DNA of 64,000 bases from positions 360,337 to 424,336 of the forward strand of contig NZ_JOKH01000002.1 in the NCBI RefSeq assembly GCF_000722635.1, read 5' to 3'. The stretch comes from Endozoicomonas numazuensis. Its GTDB lineage: Bacteria > Pseudomonadota > Gammaproteobacteria > Pseudomonadales > Endozoicomonadaceae. Of this stretch, positions 36,543 to 46,147 are shown piece after piece; positions within the stretch are counted from its first letter, which is position 1; every line of letters begins with the position of its first letter. The notes below the pieces were generated by a model. The model saw only the letters and a program-made list of their open reading frames with translations. It did not search any database and had not been told where the DNA came from. The translations under genes and the position numbers were made by a program.

Positions 36543-38226
36543 CCTGTCCACCATCCATACGTATGACTCGATCCATGCGCTCCAACATGGCTTTTTTATG
36601 AGTGATCATAATGACGGTTTTATCCTGATATGCATTGAGGATCTGGTTCATCAGATGATCTTCACTGACCGGATCAAGACCTTCACTGGCTTCATCCATG
36701 ATCAACACTTCACTCTTTTTCAGTAAGGCTCTGGCAATTGCAAGCCTGCGCTGCTCGCCACCAGACAGAGCTATTCCGCCCTGCCCCAGCCAAAGATCCA
36801 GCACACTCTGATCACCTTCGGCAGCAGCCAGTTTATCCAGCCCTACCGTTTTGACTGTCTCCAGCAGTGTACTGTCCTCAGCCTCTGGCAGCGCCATTTT
36901 GAGATTCTCTCTCAGAGAGGCACTGAACACATGGGTCTGCTGTGGTATTACAGCCAGTAATTCGTAGAGTGCAGCCTCAGAATATTCGTCAATCTCAACC
37001 CCACCCAGCTCAATTCTGCCTTCAAAACCAGGTAGCTGACGGGTCAATAATCGTATCAGTGTTGACTTGCCACACCCCGTTTTACCCAGCAAAGCCAAAT
37101 GCTGACCTGCAGGAATATCCAGACTGATGCCGTCCAGAATCATGGGGCCGACTGTTTCTGTACCCGCTATTGATGGGTATTGAAAGAAGACATCCTGGAT
37201 AACAATATGTCCTTTAAAAGCTTCCGGAATACTTTTCTGGCCAAATTCAATAGCCTCTTCTTCCAGAACTTCTGTCAATCTGGACGCTGCAAGCTGGGTA
37301 TGCCCTAAAAACTGAAAGGCTCCGGGCAAAGGCATCAATGCTTCAAAACCTGCCAGTACCGCAAAGACAGACATCACCATCACAGGTCCTGAAATCACGC
37401 CCTGTTGATATTCTCCAGCTGCCAGATAGAGCATGATGACTGCGGAAAGACCTGCAGCGGCCACCATCAACGAACCACCCAGTCCCTCCAGTCTGGACAT
37501 TTTTTTCTGGGTAGCATGCAAGCTTTGCTCTGTGGCATCGGTTCGTGCTCTCATCCTGGTTTCCGAACCATAAATTCTGGACTCTGCCATACCCTGCAAA
37601 TAATCCAGTGCTTTTTGCCTCAGCTCTCCCAGAAGCTCACCCTGTGACCTTCCACTACGATAACCAAGCCGATAGAAAACCACGGGCAGAAATAATAACC
37701 AGAACCCCATCAACAGCAGCGTTCCCCAACCCAATACAGGACTGAAAAAACTCAGGCCCAATGAAATCAGTGCAACCACCAGTACCGCAGCGATCACGGG
37801 GCTGAATAATCTCAGATACAGCTGATCAAGAGCATCAACATCAGCAACCAGACGATTCAGCAACTCCGCCTTTCGGTAGCGTTTCAATTGAGTCAGGGAA
37901 AGAGGAAGTAATTTTTCGAAGAACCAGCTTCGCAACCAGGCCAGTAGTTTAAAAGTGGCGTCATGACTCACCAGGCGCTCAAAATAACGAGCGGCTGTGC
38001 GACCTATTGAGAAACCTCTAACACCGGCTCCGGGAGAAAAGAAGTCAAAGGCCTGTGCTGTCGCTACTGTCAATCCGGCCAGGGCGGTTGCAGTAATAAA
38101 CCAGCCAGACAAGGCCAGTAACCCGAGGCTGAAAAGCACAGTAGCCAGGGCCAGCAACATACCCACGGATAAGGCTCCCCAGTGCCTGCGATACAGTTTT
38201 AGATAGGGCAGTAACTCACTCATCAT
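36535..38226 (-). CDS. cydC: ABC exporter subunit CydC
   Basis: A 563-residue half-transporter. Six membrane segments (about 15-300) are followed by a nucleotide-binding domain with Walker A GKTGCGKST, signature LSGGEQRRLAIARAL and Walker B VLIMDEASEGLD. With CydD it exports glutathione/cysteine to the periplasm and is required for assembly of cytochrome bd. GGGAG precedes the ATG at 38226 (a second ATG is next to it). It overlaps the end of cydD, so the two are translationally coupled. Confidence 0.95.
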   Translation of the reverse strand: MMSELLPYLKLYRRHWGALSVGMLLALATVLFSLGLLALSGWFITATALAGLTVATAQAFDFFSPGAGVRGFSIGRTAARYFERLVSHDATFKLLAWLRSWFFEKLLPLSLTQLKRYRKAELLNRLVADVDALDQLYLRLFSPVIAAVLVVALISLGLSFFSPVLGWGTLLLMGFWLLFLPVVFYRLGYRSGRSQGELLGELRQKALDYLQGMAESRIYGSETRMRARTDATEQSLHATQKKMSRLEGLGGSLMVAAAGLSAVIMLYLAAGEYQQGVISGPVMVMSVFAVLAGFEALMPLPGAFQFLGHTQLAASRLTEVLEEEAIEFGQKSIPEAFKGHIVIQDVFFQYPSIAGTETVGPMILDGISLDIPAGQHLALLGKTGCGKSTLIRLLTRQLPGFEGRIELGGVEIDEYSEAALYELLAVIPQQTHVFSASLRENLKMALPEAEDSTLLETVKTVGLDKLAAAEGDQSVLDLWLGQGGIALSGGEQRRLAIARALLKKSEVLIMDEASEGLDPVSEDHLMNQILNAYQDKTVIMITHKKAMLERMDRVIRMDGGQVI

Positions 38227-39991
38227 CAAGACTCCCTGCCAACCCTGCTACAAAAGCTTGCACCACTGCAGACTCCTGTTTCAGTGCTTGAGGCGCACCA
38301 TCAGCTACTAATTGTCCATTATCAAGCATCAACACTCTGTCCATCGAATCAATCTGTTTAAGACGATGGGTAACGGTAATCACCGTACAATCAGGATCAA
38401 TGGCTTCAAGGGCATCCAGCACAAGACGCTCATTGTAGGCATCCAGACTGGCTGTGGGTTCATCGAGGATTAACAGCTTTACAGGTTCTGCAATAGCCCT
38501 GGCCAGAGCTATTCGTTGAGCCTGCCCTACAGAAAGATTGCCACCCTGTTCCTGCAAGAGACTGTTAAGCCCCTCTGGTAATTGCTCAACAATCTCCATT
38601 GCTTGCGCTCTTGCCAGCGCCAGTTTGACCTGGGATTCATCCAGGTCGCGGCCAAAAGAAACATTCTCATAGACTGAGCCATGAATAATCAGGGGCTGCT
38701 GACCCAGCCAGGCGATTCTTTTTCGCCAGTTGTCCATCGAAAGACTCGACAGACTTTCACCTGCAACACGAATACCACCTTGATAGTTCCAGAAACCCAT
38801 CAGGGTATTCACCAGCGTTGACTTACCTGCCCCACTGGGACCAATAATCGCTACCCGCTCACCAGCAGTGATGCTAAAGGAAACATCCTCAAGCAAGGCC
38901 CGACCGCCGCCACTGCCCTGCACCGTCAACGCTTCTGCGACTATCGATACTGGCGCTTCCAACGCCAGCAAATCGGCCCCCTGATGCTGTGCAGACTCTT
39001 CTCGTTCTAATAATTCAAGAATCAGCTCCGCAGCCCCTACCGCTTTTGATTTAGCATGATAATGGGTTCCGAGATCACGCAGAGGCTGATAAAACTCTGG
39101 CGCCAGCAACAGCAGGAACAAGCCGGTATAAAGACTGACGCCTGCACCGTAGCTGCCGAAGTTGAGATAGCCAAGAAAGCTCATACCCAGATAAACAGCA
39201 AGAATGGCGATAGAGACAGAAGCAAAAAACTCCAACACAGTCGATGACAAAAAGGCCAGCCTTAAAACCTGCATGGTTTTAATTCGAAAATCTTCACTGG
39301 CCCATTTCAGAGATTGGTGTTCATGACGGGTACGTTGAAACAGCCTGAGCGTTTCCATACCCTGCAATCGATCCAGAAAAAAACCACCCAGCCTGTTCAA
39401 TGCCTGAAAGTTACGGCGATTCGCTTCTGCAGCCTTAATCCCCACCAGCGCCATAAAGACAGGAATGAGCGGTGCCGTTCCCAGAAAAATGAGCCCAGCT
39501 GTCCAGTTCAGTGGGAAGGCGACAATAAGAATAACCAGAGGAATTAAAACGGCCAGAGCCATTTGGGGAAGATAACGGGCTATAAAATCCTGCAGTTCTT
39601 CGACCTGCTCCACCACCATGGTGGACCAGCTGCCAGCAGGCTGCTCAGCAATCGCCAGAGGCCCCAGAGCTTTTAACTTGTTGAGAATAGCCCCGCGAAT
39701 CGACTCTTTGATAATCAGTCCCGCTTTGAAGCCGGTAACTTCTCGACCCCAATGACAGAGTGCCCTGAAAAGAATAATCACTGCAGTAAGAATAAAGTCG
39801 TTGGTCAGCGACTCAAGAACTGCATTTTCCATCACTATTTGATGAATAATTTTTGCCAGCAGCGCAGCTTGCGCCAGAAACAGAAGACCATTGATCAAGC
39901 CCAGCGTGATCGATGCCAGCAACCAGCTCCGGGTAGGACTGAGCTGGCCCATCAACCACTTATAAGCCTGCTTCTCCGTGATACGACTCAT
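38216..39991 (-). CDS. cydD: ABC exporter subunit CydD
   Basis: A 591-residue half-transporter with six N-terminal membrane segments. The motif LGTAPLIPVFMALVG and RLGGFFLDRLQGMETLRLF are typical of CydD. The ATPase domain shows Walker A GPSGAGKSTL, signature LSVGQAQRIALARAIA and Walker B LLILDEPTASLD. It heterodimerises with CydC. It lies about 26 kb from cydABX, unlike genomes where the four genes are adjacent. Confidence 0.96.
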   Translation of the reverse strand: MSRITEKQAYKWLMGQLSPTRSWLLASITLGLINGLLFLAQAALLAKIIHQIVMENAVLESLTNDFILTAVIILFRALCHWGREVTGFKAGLIIKESIRGAILNKLKALGPLAIAEQPAGSWSTMVVEQVEELQDFIARYLPQMALAVLIPLVILIVAFPLNWTAGLIFLGTAPLIPVFMALVGIKAAEANRRNFQALNRLGGFFLDRLQGMETLRLFQRTRHEHQSLKWASEDFRIKTMQVLRLAFLSSTVLEFFASVSIAILAVYLGMSFLGYLNFGSYGAGVSLYTGLFLLLLAPEFYQPLRDLGTHYHAKSKAVGAAELILELLEREESAQHQGADLLALEAPVSIVAEALTVQGSGGGRALLEDVSFSITAGERVAIIGPSGAGKSTLVNTLMGFWNYQGGIRVAGESLSSLSMDNWRKRIAWLGQQPLIIHGSVYENVSFGRDLDESQVKLALARAQAMEIVEQLPEGLNSLLQEQGGNLSVGQAQRIALARAIAEPVKLLILDEPTASLDAYNERLVLDALEAIDPDCTVITVTHRLKQIDSMDRVLMLDNGQLVADGAPQALKQESAVVQAFVAGLAGSLDDE

Positions 39992-40382
39992 AGCAGAGGG
40001 AACAACCTGAAGGGGAAAAAGAGCGCTATTCTATCTGAACTCCTGAGGTTATACAGTCAGACATACTAAACCCTTACATCATATATCTTGATCCACTATC
40101 GACCCCTACCCCCAAGCACGCGACTTAAAGTAGAGACACAACAACACATAGACCTTCCTTATAATACAACCAAATCCAGCACTGACAGGTGCTTCTCAAC
40201 TAGCCACATGAAAAGAGCCTGACGGAGTTAATCAGCCGAAGCACCGTAAGATCGCGCGTTACCTATTACTCTCAGTGACATTCAATGCCTTTGCCACTGG
40301 CAACATTAACAGTCGAAACTCAAAACGACTCAACGTATAATGCCGGATTTTTAACCCTCTCTCAGTGCATATTCGGGTTACG
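39992..40382. other. intergenic region between divergent cydD and trmJ
   Basis: About 390 bases that must contain the promoters for cydDC (leftward) and trmJ (rightward). No clear promoter hexamers, repeats or ORFs were assigned. Confidence 0.4.
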
Positions 40383-41141
40383 ATGCTGTCTAATATTCGC
40401 ATTATTCTGATCAATACCTTTCATCCGGGAAACATTGGTTCTGCAGCCAGAGCCATGAAAACCATGGGTCTGTCGGATCTTTGTCTGGTCACTCCCCAAC
40501 AATTCCCGGACTCCAACGCTGACTCGATGGCAGCAGGTGCCCAGGACGTTCTGGCGGGAGCCAGAGTATTTCAGACATTAGATGAGGCCATTGCAGACTG
40601 CTCTATGGTGGTCGGCACCAGTGCCCGCACACGAAATCACACCTTCACCCGCCCCATGCTGACGGCAGAAGACTGCGCTGAGAAACTGGTTACACAAGCC
40701 AGCCGAAACCCTGTTGCCCTGGTTTTTGGTCAGGAAACCATGGGGCTGACAAACCAGGAGCTGGAGAAGTGTCATTACCATGTTTCCATTGATGCGAATC
40801 CAGAATACCCGGTCCTCAATGTAGCTTCAGCCATTCAGATTCTCTGTTATGACATTCGCAAGGCTGAACTTCGCAAAACCCAGGCTGAATACTCAGACAA
40901 CGAAGCAGATGAATACCCTTTAGCCCGTGAGTTAGAGTATTTTTACGAGCATCTGGAAGACACGCTGAACGATATTGATTTTATTATCAAACAGCACCCG
41001 GGCCTGGTAATGACCCGCCTCCGCCGTCTGTTCAATCGGTCAAGGCCTGAAGCCAAGGAACTGAATATGCTCAGAGGCATTCTTGCGGCTGTTCAGAAAT
41101 CCGCTGTCAGCAAACAGACTTCATCAGATAAAGACGACTAA
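40383..41141 (+). CDS. trmJ: tRNA (cytidine/uridine-2'-O-)-methyltransferase TrmJ
   Basis: A 252-residue SPOUT-family enzyme that 2'-O-methylates position 32 of several tRNAs using SAM. It starts MLSNIRIILINTFHPGNIGS, closely matching E. coli TrmJ. SPOUT knot motifs are ALVFGQETMGLTNQEL and YPVLNVASAIQILCYD. The frame is open from a GTG at 40365, but the ATG at 40383 matches the family start. An exact 14-bp tandem duplication (GACGACTAATGACT, 41133-41160) covers its stop codon. Confidence 0.96.
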   Translation: MLSNIRIILINTFHPGNIGSAARAMKTMGLSDLCLVTPQQFPDSNADSMAAGAQDVLAGARVFQTLDEAIADCSMVVGTSARTRNHTFTRPMLTAEDCAEKLVTQASRNPVALVFGQETMGLTNQELEKCHYHVSIDANPEYPVLNVASAIQILCYDIRKAELRKTQAEYSDNEADEYPLARELEYFYEHLEDTLNDIDFIIKQHPGLVMTRLRRLFNRSRPEAKELNMLRGILAAVQKSAVSKQTSSDKDD

Positions 41142-41160
41142 TGACTGACGACTAATGACT
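41133..41160. repeat. 14-bp exact tandem duplication across the trmJ stop codon
   Basis: GACGACTAATGACT occurs twice in direct contact, followed by GATGACT. The trmJ stop lies in the first copy and the acetyltransferase ATG follows the second. Confidence 0.9.
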
Positions 41161-41161
41161 G

Positions 41162-41578
41162 ATGACTCCTACTGTCTTTCCTCTGGTCAATCGCTTCTTT
41201 AAAGAGAATGGTCACAAAGGAAAGGTGCGGCCTGATGAACGGGTGTTTATATTACGTCATGATAACACTATTGTGGCTGCGCTCAGGGCAACCCCAAAAG
41301 CCAACGGCTACTTATTAAGAAGTGTCTGGGTTCACAGAGAAATGCGCTCGAAAGGCCTTGGCAGCCGATTGATGAACTCAGTATTAGAATCCTTATCTCC
41401 TGCACCCTGCTGGTGCTACCCCTACCCTCACCTTTCAGCCTTCTATGAAAAGGTTGGTTTTAATATTACAGAACCGGCTCGGGTGCCCTCTGAAATTGCT
41501 GCGCCTTACCTGGCCTACCGGGATCGTGGTGAATCTTTTCTATTAATGGCTTTACCAGAAAAAACACAGCGCCCTTAA
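41162..41578 (+). CDS. GNAT N-acetyltransferase
   Basis: A 138-residue small GNAT. Motif A reads MRSKGLGSRLMNSVL (about 60-75), and the C-terminal half has FYEKVGFNI. The usual beta-strand before motif A (LLRSVWVHREM) is present. It starts 20 nt after trmJ, likely co-transcribed. Substrate unknown. Confidence 0.88.
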   Translation: MTPTVFPLVNRFFKENGHKGKVRPDERVFILRHDNTIVAALRATPKANGYLLRSVWVHREMRSKGLGSRLMNSVLESLSPAPCWCYPYPHLSAFYEKVGFNITEPARVPSEIAAPYLAYRDRGESFLLMALPEKTQRP

Positions 41579-41623
41579 ATCTTACTTTAGATAAACCCCA
41601 TTCATCTTGACTCGGACAGATGT

Positions 41624-42523
41624 CTAAGAACAGGTTTTCAATGGCAGGTTGGCAAACAGCGCTGCTTTGAGTGCAGCCGGTGCGGCAAAAGATGAACCGG
41701 TCAGTAACCGCCAGAATTTCCTGGGGTATTCTGTCACGGAGTTTGAATACCCCGTCAGACGCTCCAGAGGAATATCAACACACTGATCTCCATTCAGATC
41801 ATAACCCAGGGCATTCCCCTCAGAATCATCCACTCGAGTCACTTCATAAGCTGCCTGAGCATAGGTATCAACAAACGGATTGTTCGCTACGAAATACTTA
41901 AGCCCACTTTCAACCGCGCCCACCGTGACAACCTTGTCTGCGAATGAAAAGGTATTGATCATGCCAGTGCCACCATTTCCAGCAATGGTATACACCTTAA
42001 TCCCCTTGGCTGTTAACGACTCCAGGGCAAGAATGATCTGATAGGTCGTTTTCCAGACGAGATCCCTTTGCCCCATCTCTTTGACTTTATCCTTATACTG
42101 CCCCACATGCTCCAACTTGAGAGAGGTACTGAATGTACTGATCAGTGTGGACGACTCCCAGGACAGGAGCATTGCATCAACCGGTGATTTTTCATAGCGG
42201 GCAAGAATATTCTGAATGTTAACCAGAATCTCCGACATAGGATTTTTCCCATCCAGAATCGGGTACTGAATAAAGGTTATCTGGGGGTGAGAAGCAATCA
42301 GTCGAACCACATCACCATGATAAAAAGGTTCCCTACGTTCATCGTCGTCCAGATCCATCAAGCCGTACAACCACCCATGAAGAACCCGCTCTTCATCATT
42401 TTCAAAACCTTCCGCCGGAGGGAAAAAGCGATCAATAATCGCTACTCGATAGACAGGCAAGCCTGCATCAGCCTGAGCTAACAGACTCAGAAAAACCATC
42501 ATAAGCCCGGCAATCCATCGCAT
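41624..42523 (-). CDS. exported subtilase-like (S8) serine peptidase, short
   Basis: A 299-residue protein with signal peptide MRWIAGLMMVFLSLLAQADA; the start at 42523 has GAGG at 5 nt. The order of catalytic-type motifs fits subtilases: Asp in VAIIDRFFPP, His in FYHGDVVRLIA, an oxyanion Asn candidate in TIAGNGGT, and the Ser motif TGSSFAAPAA near the C-terminus. It is shorter than secreted subtilisins and has no obvious propeptide after the signal. It may be a small periplasmic peptidase, or a degenerate homologue since the Asp motif lacks the usual DTG. Confidence 0.78.
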   Translation of the reverse strand: MRWIAGLMMVFLSLLAQADAGLPVYRVAIIDRFFPPAEGFENDEERVLHGWLYGLMDLDDDERREPFYHGDVVRLIASHPQITFIQYPILDGKNPMSEILVNIQNILARYEKSPVDAMLLSWESSTLISTFSTSLKLEHVGQYKDKVKEMGQRDLVWKTTYQIILALESLTAKGIKVYTIAGNGGTGMINTFSFADKVVTVGAVESGLKYFVANNPFVDTYAQAAYEVTRVDDSEGNALGYDLNGDQCVDIPLERLTGYSNSVTEYPRKFWRLLTGSSFAAPAALKAALFANLPLKTCS

Positions 42524-42816
42524 TGCAGCCTCTTCATCCTTCACTCATCCATGAATAAAGTCATCGGCTCAAGGTGTTCTTTCTCAATACAAGCTCGAGT
42601 TAAAGGCAGAGTTTAATCCGGGTTGTCATGGTATTCGTTTCGCAAGATTCGGATTAACTAGGAACGATAGTTCAGGCACAATGCTCAAAACCGGACAGCA
42701 GGAGAACGACTCGTTCGACACTTCACGCATCATCCGGGCTAACCGCCAAAAGCGGGAAGAAAGCCATTTTCATCACCACACCTGAGCGATGAGAAGCTAA
42801 ATACAAGGGAAAGAGA

Positions 42817-43743
42817 GTGTCCGACCAACGAGATTCTTCCGGCTTTGCACTGGGTGTCATGGCCTTTACCATCTGGGGACTGGCGCCCATCTATTTTAAA
42901 GCATTGGAGCACGTGCCTCCCCTGGAAATTTTGGGGCATCGTGTTTTCTGGTCAGTTTTTCTGTTACTGGCACTGCTTAAAATTACAGAGCAGCTGCCAC
43001 AGCTAAAACAGATTTTTTCCAGTATCAGGCTGTCTGGCGCATTGACCCTTTCTGCCATTCTGGTGGCCACCAACTGGCTGATTTTTATCTGGGGGGTTAC
43101 CAATGACCGCATTCTTGAAACCAGTCTGGGTTATTACATTAATCCACTGTTCAATGTCTTGCTGGGATACCTGCTTCTAAACGAAAAACTAACCCCTCTG
43201 AAGCTGATTGCTGTCTTACTGGCAGCCATCGCTGTCATTTTTCAGATACTGGCGCTGGGCATAGTACCCTGGGTTGCTTTCGCACTGGCAACAAGCTTTG
43301 GCCTGTATGGGCTGGTGAGGAAAACCACACAGGTTGCAGCAGTGCCGGGTCTGGCCTTTGAAACGCTGATTCTTTTACCCGTAGCACTCGGGTACTTCTT
43401 GTGGCTGTATAAAACAGGCGACTACAGTTTCCAGATATCAGACACCCATACCAGCGGTTTGCTGGCTCTGGCCGGTCTGGTCACCACCGTTCCTCTCGTT
43501 TTATTCAACCTGGCTGCAAAGAAACTAACATTGACCACCATCGGTATTCTTCAGTACCTCGGCCCGTCCATTTCTTTTCTGGTCGGTCTGTTTATCTTTA
43601 AAGAAGCCGTCACTCAGGCTCAACTGATCACTTTTGGTCTGATCTGGCTCGCTCTGGCTATCTTCACCTTTGATGGCATGCGCAAGAAGCCCACCAACAA
43701 ACCTCAGGCACAAAACTCAACCAAAACTCAAACCGCTGAATAA
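42817..43743 (+). CDS. rarD: EamA-family transporter RarD
   Basis: A 308-residue inner-membrane protein with ten hydrophobic segments in two EamA repeats. GFALGVMAFTIWGLAPIYFK at the N-terminus and LGYYINPLFNVLLGYL are typical of RarD. Family members are drug/metabolite transporters of unsettled substrate. It starts with GTG after GGGAAAGAGA. A strong hairpin follows the stop. Confidence 0.92.
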   Translation: MSDQRDSSGFALGVMAFTIWGLAPIYFKALEHVPPLEILGHRVFWSVFLLLALLKITEQLPQLKQIFSSIRLSGALTLSAILVATNWLIFIWGVTNDRILETSLGYYINPLFNVLLGYLLLNEKLTPLKLIAVLLAAIAVIFQILALGIVPWVAFALATSFGLYGLVRKTTQVAAVPGLAFETLILLPVALGYFLWLYKTGDYSFQISDTHTSGLLALAGLVTTVPLVLFNLAAKKLTLTTIGILQYLGPSISFLVGLFIFKEAVTQAQLITFGLIWLALAIFTFDGMRKKPTNKPQAQNSTKTQTAE

Positions 43744-43754
43744 CCTCACCTTCA

Positions 43755-43784
43755 GGAGATGATGGCTGTTCTGCCATCATCTCC
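43755..43784 (+). terminator. terminator hairpin after rarD
   Basis: Perfect 12-bp stem GGAGATGATGGC with GCCATCATCTCC and a 6-nt loop, 11 bases after the stop, followed by TCTAAAATTT. Confidence 0.75.
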
Positions 43785-43959
43785 TCTAAAATTTACGCTA
43801 CGCTAAAGCCTTAAAAAACCTGCACTTTTACAGTTTGCAGGCAATCTTTACGATCTTCTTTCCAGAAGTTTCTTCACAAGCTTATTTATTACATGTAAGG
43901 TTTATTACATGTAATAAAGATAATTAAATAAAAGAGACGATCTTCTGAGGAGTAGCCCC

Positions 43960-44583
43960 ATGGCTCCACCGAAAAATGCCGCACATTACCAGCGACTGTT
44001 CCGGGCTCGAATGCGGGAACAGGGACTGGTAAAGAAAGAAGTTTGGATCTTGCCCGAAAACGCCGGTCGTTTGCGAGATGTAGAGCGCGATCTGAGATTA
44101 ACCGAAGCAGTCAACGCATCAGGAAACTCTAAAATGACAGCAATCGAAAACAAACCACACGATATCTGGACTATTCAGACCCTTCATCAGGCGCTGATCA
44201 ATGACCCACTGTTCAGCAACGGTAATGCCACTCTGCAACTGGTAGACGGAACAGATCCTTGTCTGGAAGTCACTATGAATGAGTTTGGTGATCTGCCTAT
44301 ATATATCACTGTTTCAGGTGAGCAGATTATTGCAGACGCCGTACTGTGGCCACTGACCCATGTGAAGGATTTTCATGCTCTGAATGATGAAATCCTGCGT
44401 ACTCACAAGCTGTTTCCACTGTCGACTATCAGTCTGGACCGCTTTCCCGGCGGCGAAGATTACTACACCATTTTTGGTGCTTTGAGCTCTGCGTCATTGC
44501 TCCAGAATGTGGTTCTGGAAATTGAAACCCTGGCTGCCAACGCCATCAAGGCTACTGAAGCCTACAGCCAGCACCTGGCCTGA
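43960..44583 (+). CDS. yjfI: YjfI family protein (DUF2170)
   Basis: A 207-residue cytoplasmic protein. The first 40 residues (HYQRLFRARMREQGLVKKEV) resemble a small DNA-binding or ribbon segment; the rest, from about 65, is the DUF2170 domain. It heads the yjfIJKLM-type gene cluster, in which DUF2170 proteins accompany a PspA homologue. A regulatory role is possible but not established. Preceded by TTACATGTAA-type inverted repeats at about 43890-43917, a possible operator. Confidence 0.85.
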   Translation: MAPPKNAAHYQRLFRARMREQGLVKKEVWILPENAGRLRDVERDLRLTEAVNASGNSKMTAIENKPHDIWTIQTLHQALINDPLFSNGNATLQLVDGTDPCLEVTMNEFGDLPIYITVSGEQIIADAVLWPLTHVKDFHALNDEILRTHKLFPLSTISLDRFPGGEDYYTIFGALSSASLLQNVVLEIETLAANAIKATEAYSQHLA

Positions 44584-44649
44584 TAGCTGAAGCGTTCCAG
44601 CCAGCAGCCATACAAAGATTATTTTTAACGATTAAAAGGAAACAACATT

Positions 44650-45339
44650 ATGAGTATCTGGGGAAAAGTCATTACGGCCCTGAAAGGTGCTACCAACGAA
44701 GTGGGCGAATCCATTGCTGACAGCAATGCCCTGCGTATTCTGGATCAGGAAATCCGTGAAGCCAGCGATCAACTGCAGCAGTCCAAAACCCAGCTGGCTG
44801 GCATCATGGCCAAACAAAAGCTGTCAGACCAGAAGTGCAAGGAGCTGAAAGAGAAAGTCGCTGAGTATGAAAGCTACGCGATGAAAGCGCTGGAACAGGG
44901 CGATGAAACACTGGCCACCGAAGTCGCTACAAAAATTGCTGACTATGAAGCCCAGCTGACGTCTGAACAGGAAATGGAAAGCAGCTTTGCCAGCAGTGTC
45001 ACCAGCCTGAAAAAAGCCATTGCCGACGCTGAAGCCAACCTGCGCCGTCTGAAGCAACAGGTTGATACCGTCAAAGCGACAGAGTCCGTACAGAAAGCTC
45101 AGGCGGCCTGCGCTGCCAAGCACAGTGGTGTGAACTCTAAAATGGCTACAGCGACTGACTCTCTTGAACGTATCAAGCGCAGACAAGCCGAACGTGCAGC
45201 ACAGATGGAAGCCGCCAGCGAACTGTCTGGAGATACCGTTGAGTCAGACCTTCAGAGCAAACTGAAAGCAGCCGGCATCACCAAAACAGACTCTGATGCC
45301 AGCAGCGTGTTGGAACGACTGAAAGCCAAGCAGCAGTAA
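44650..45339 (+). CDS. yjfJ: PspA/IM30 family protein YjfJ
   Basis: A 229-residue, almost entirely alpha-helical coiled-coil protein of the PspA/IM30 (ESCRT-III-like) superfamily, acting on the inner face of the membrane in envelope maintenance. It starts MSIWGKVITALKGATNEVGE, with long heptad stretches between 40 and 180. Length is typical. It is the second gene of the yjf cluster. Confidence 0.92.
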   Translation: MSIWGKVITALKGATNEVGESIADSNALRILDQEIREASDQLQQSKTQLAGIMAKQKLSDQKCKELKEKVAEYESYAMKALEQGDETLATEVATKIADYEAQLTSEQEMESSFASSVTSLKKAIADAEANLRRLKQQVDTVKATESVQKAQAACAAKHSGVNSKMATATDSLERIKRRQAERAAQMEAASELSGDTVESDLQSKLKAAGITKTDSDASSVLERLKAKQQ

Positions 45340-45340
45340 G

Positions 45341-45401
45341 AGCTGGAAAGCTGGAAAGCTGGAAAGCTGGAAAGCTGGAAAGCTGGAAAGCTGGAAAGCT
45401 G
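45341..45401. repeat. 8-bp tandem repeat (AGCTGGAA) directly after yjfJ
   Basis: AGCTGGAA is repeated head to tail 7.6 times, starting two bases after the yjfJ stop. It consists of perfect octamers and is prone to slippage. Because it is non-coding it cannot cause frameshifts; it could alter mRNA structure or spacing before yjfK. Confidence 0.95.
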
Positions 45402-45407
45402 ACTCTA

Positions 45408-45436
45408 AAAGCACTTTCACAAATGGGAAGTGCTTT
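45408..45436 (+). terminator. hairpin between yjfJ and yjfK
   Basis: AAAGCACTT pairs with AAGTGCTTT (9 bp), 11-nt loop. No U-run, so perhaps an attenuator or mRNA processing structure rather than a full terminator. Confidence 0.5.
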
Positions 45437-45490
45437 ATGCGTTTATTTTAGGGAACACTCTGCTCACGGCTGTTTAGTGGAATCAAAAAG

Positions 45491-46147
45491 ATGATCTTTG
45501 ACCTTTTTAAAAAAAACAAAGCAGAGGAAGACAAGCCTTCTCTGCCGACCCCTCTCAATCTGAGATTAGGCAGTGCTGTAGAGTTAGACCTCCTGCCCTT
45601 CCAGATGATCCGGCAGCAGTTGAACCTGACACTGCCTTCAGGAGTGCAAACCATTGAAGCAGTCGGCACCATTGACCTCGGGGGCGGTTCATCGCTCTGT
45701 CGCTTCTACACAGCGGACGATGGTTTTTTTCAGATCTCAACCACTGGCGGATTTGAAACCCAGCACATCAATGACATCAAACTGTTTGTTTTCGAGCAGA
45801 CCGAAAATCTGGCCTCACAAAGCGGCGTCAATCTCTGGGTCAGTGACCATGGAAAAATCGGCCAGCCTGGTTTCACTTTAAATTCCACTCAATATGAGCG
45901 AGCCTGGGACAGCGAGGTGACAGGCAAAATAGAACCTGTCAGATTCACAGAAACGGTTTATTCACGAGATAAAAACACCGCCACCTATGACGTAGATCAT
46001 CTTGCCATGCTCTATCAAAGACGTCTCTCAAACAGCGGGCATTACGAATATCTGCTGAGCTCACTGGAGTTTACCAGTGACGATGAAGCAACCGCTGTGA
46101 TCAGCGTGGGCATTGACCTGGAGATTTCCTCCATGAGCATTATGTAA
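45491..46147 (+). CDS. yjfK: YjfK family protein (DUF2491)
   Basis: A 218-residue cytoplasmic protein with the DUF2491 pattern: a short basic start (MIFDLFKKNKAEED) and an Arg/Leu-rich beta core (LNLRLGSAVELDLLPFQMIR). Function unknown; it always occurs with the PspA-like and membrane members of this cluster. No clear ribosome site before the ATG. Confidence 0.88.
   Translation: MIFDLFKKNKAEEDKPSLPTPLNLRLGSAVELDLLPFQMIRQQLNLTLPSGVQTIEAVGTIDLGGGSSLCRFYTADDGFFQISTTGGFETQHINDIKLFVFEQTENLASQSGVNLWVSDHGKIGQPGFTLNSTQYERAWDSEVTGKIEPVRFTETVYSRDKNTATYDVDHLAMLYQRRLSNSGHYEYLLSSLEFTSDDEATAVISVGIDLEISSMSIM

Noticed and set aside
45341-45401. Possible CRISPR or coding repeat
   Set aside because: Octamers without spacers, located after the yjfJ stop codon.
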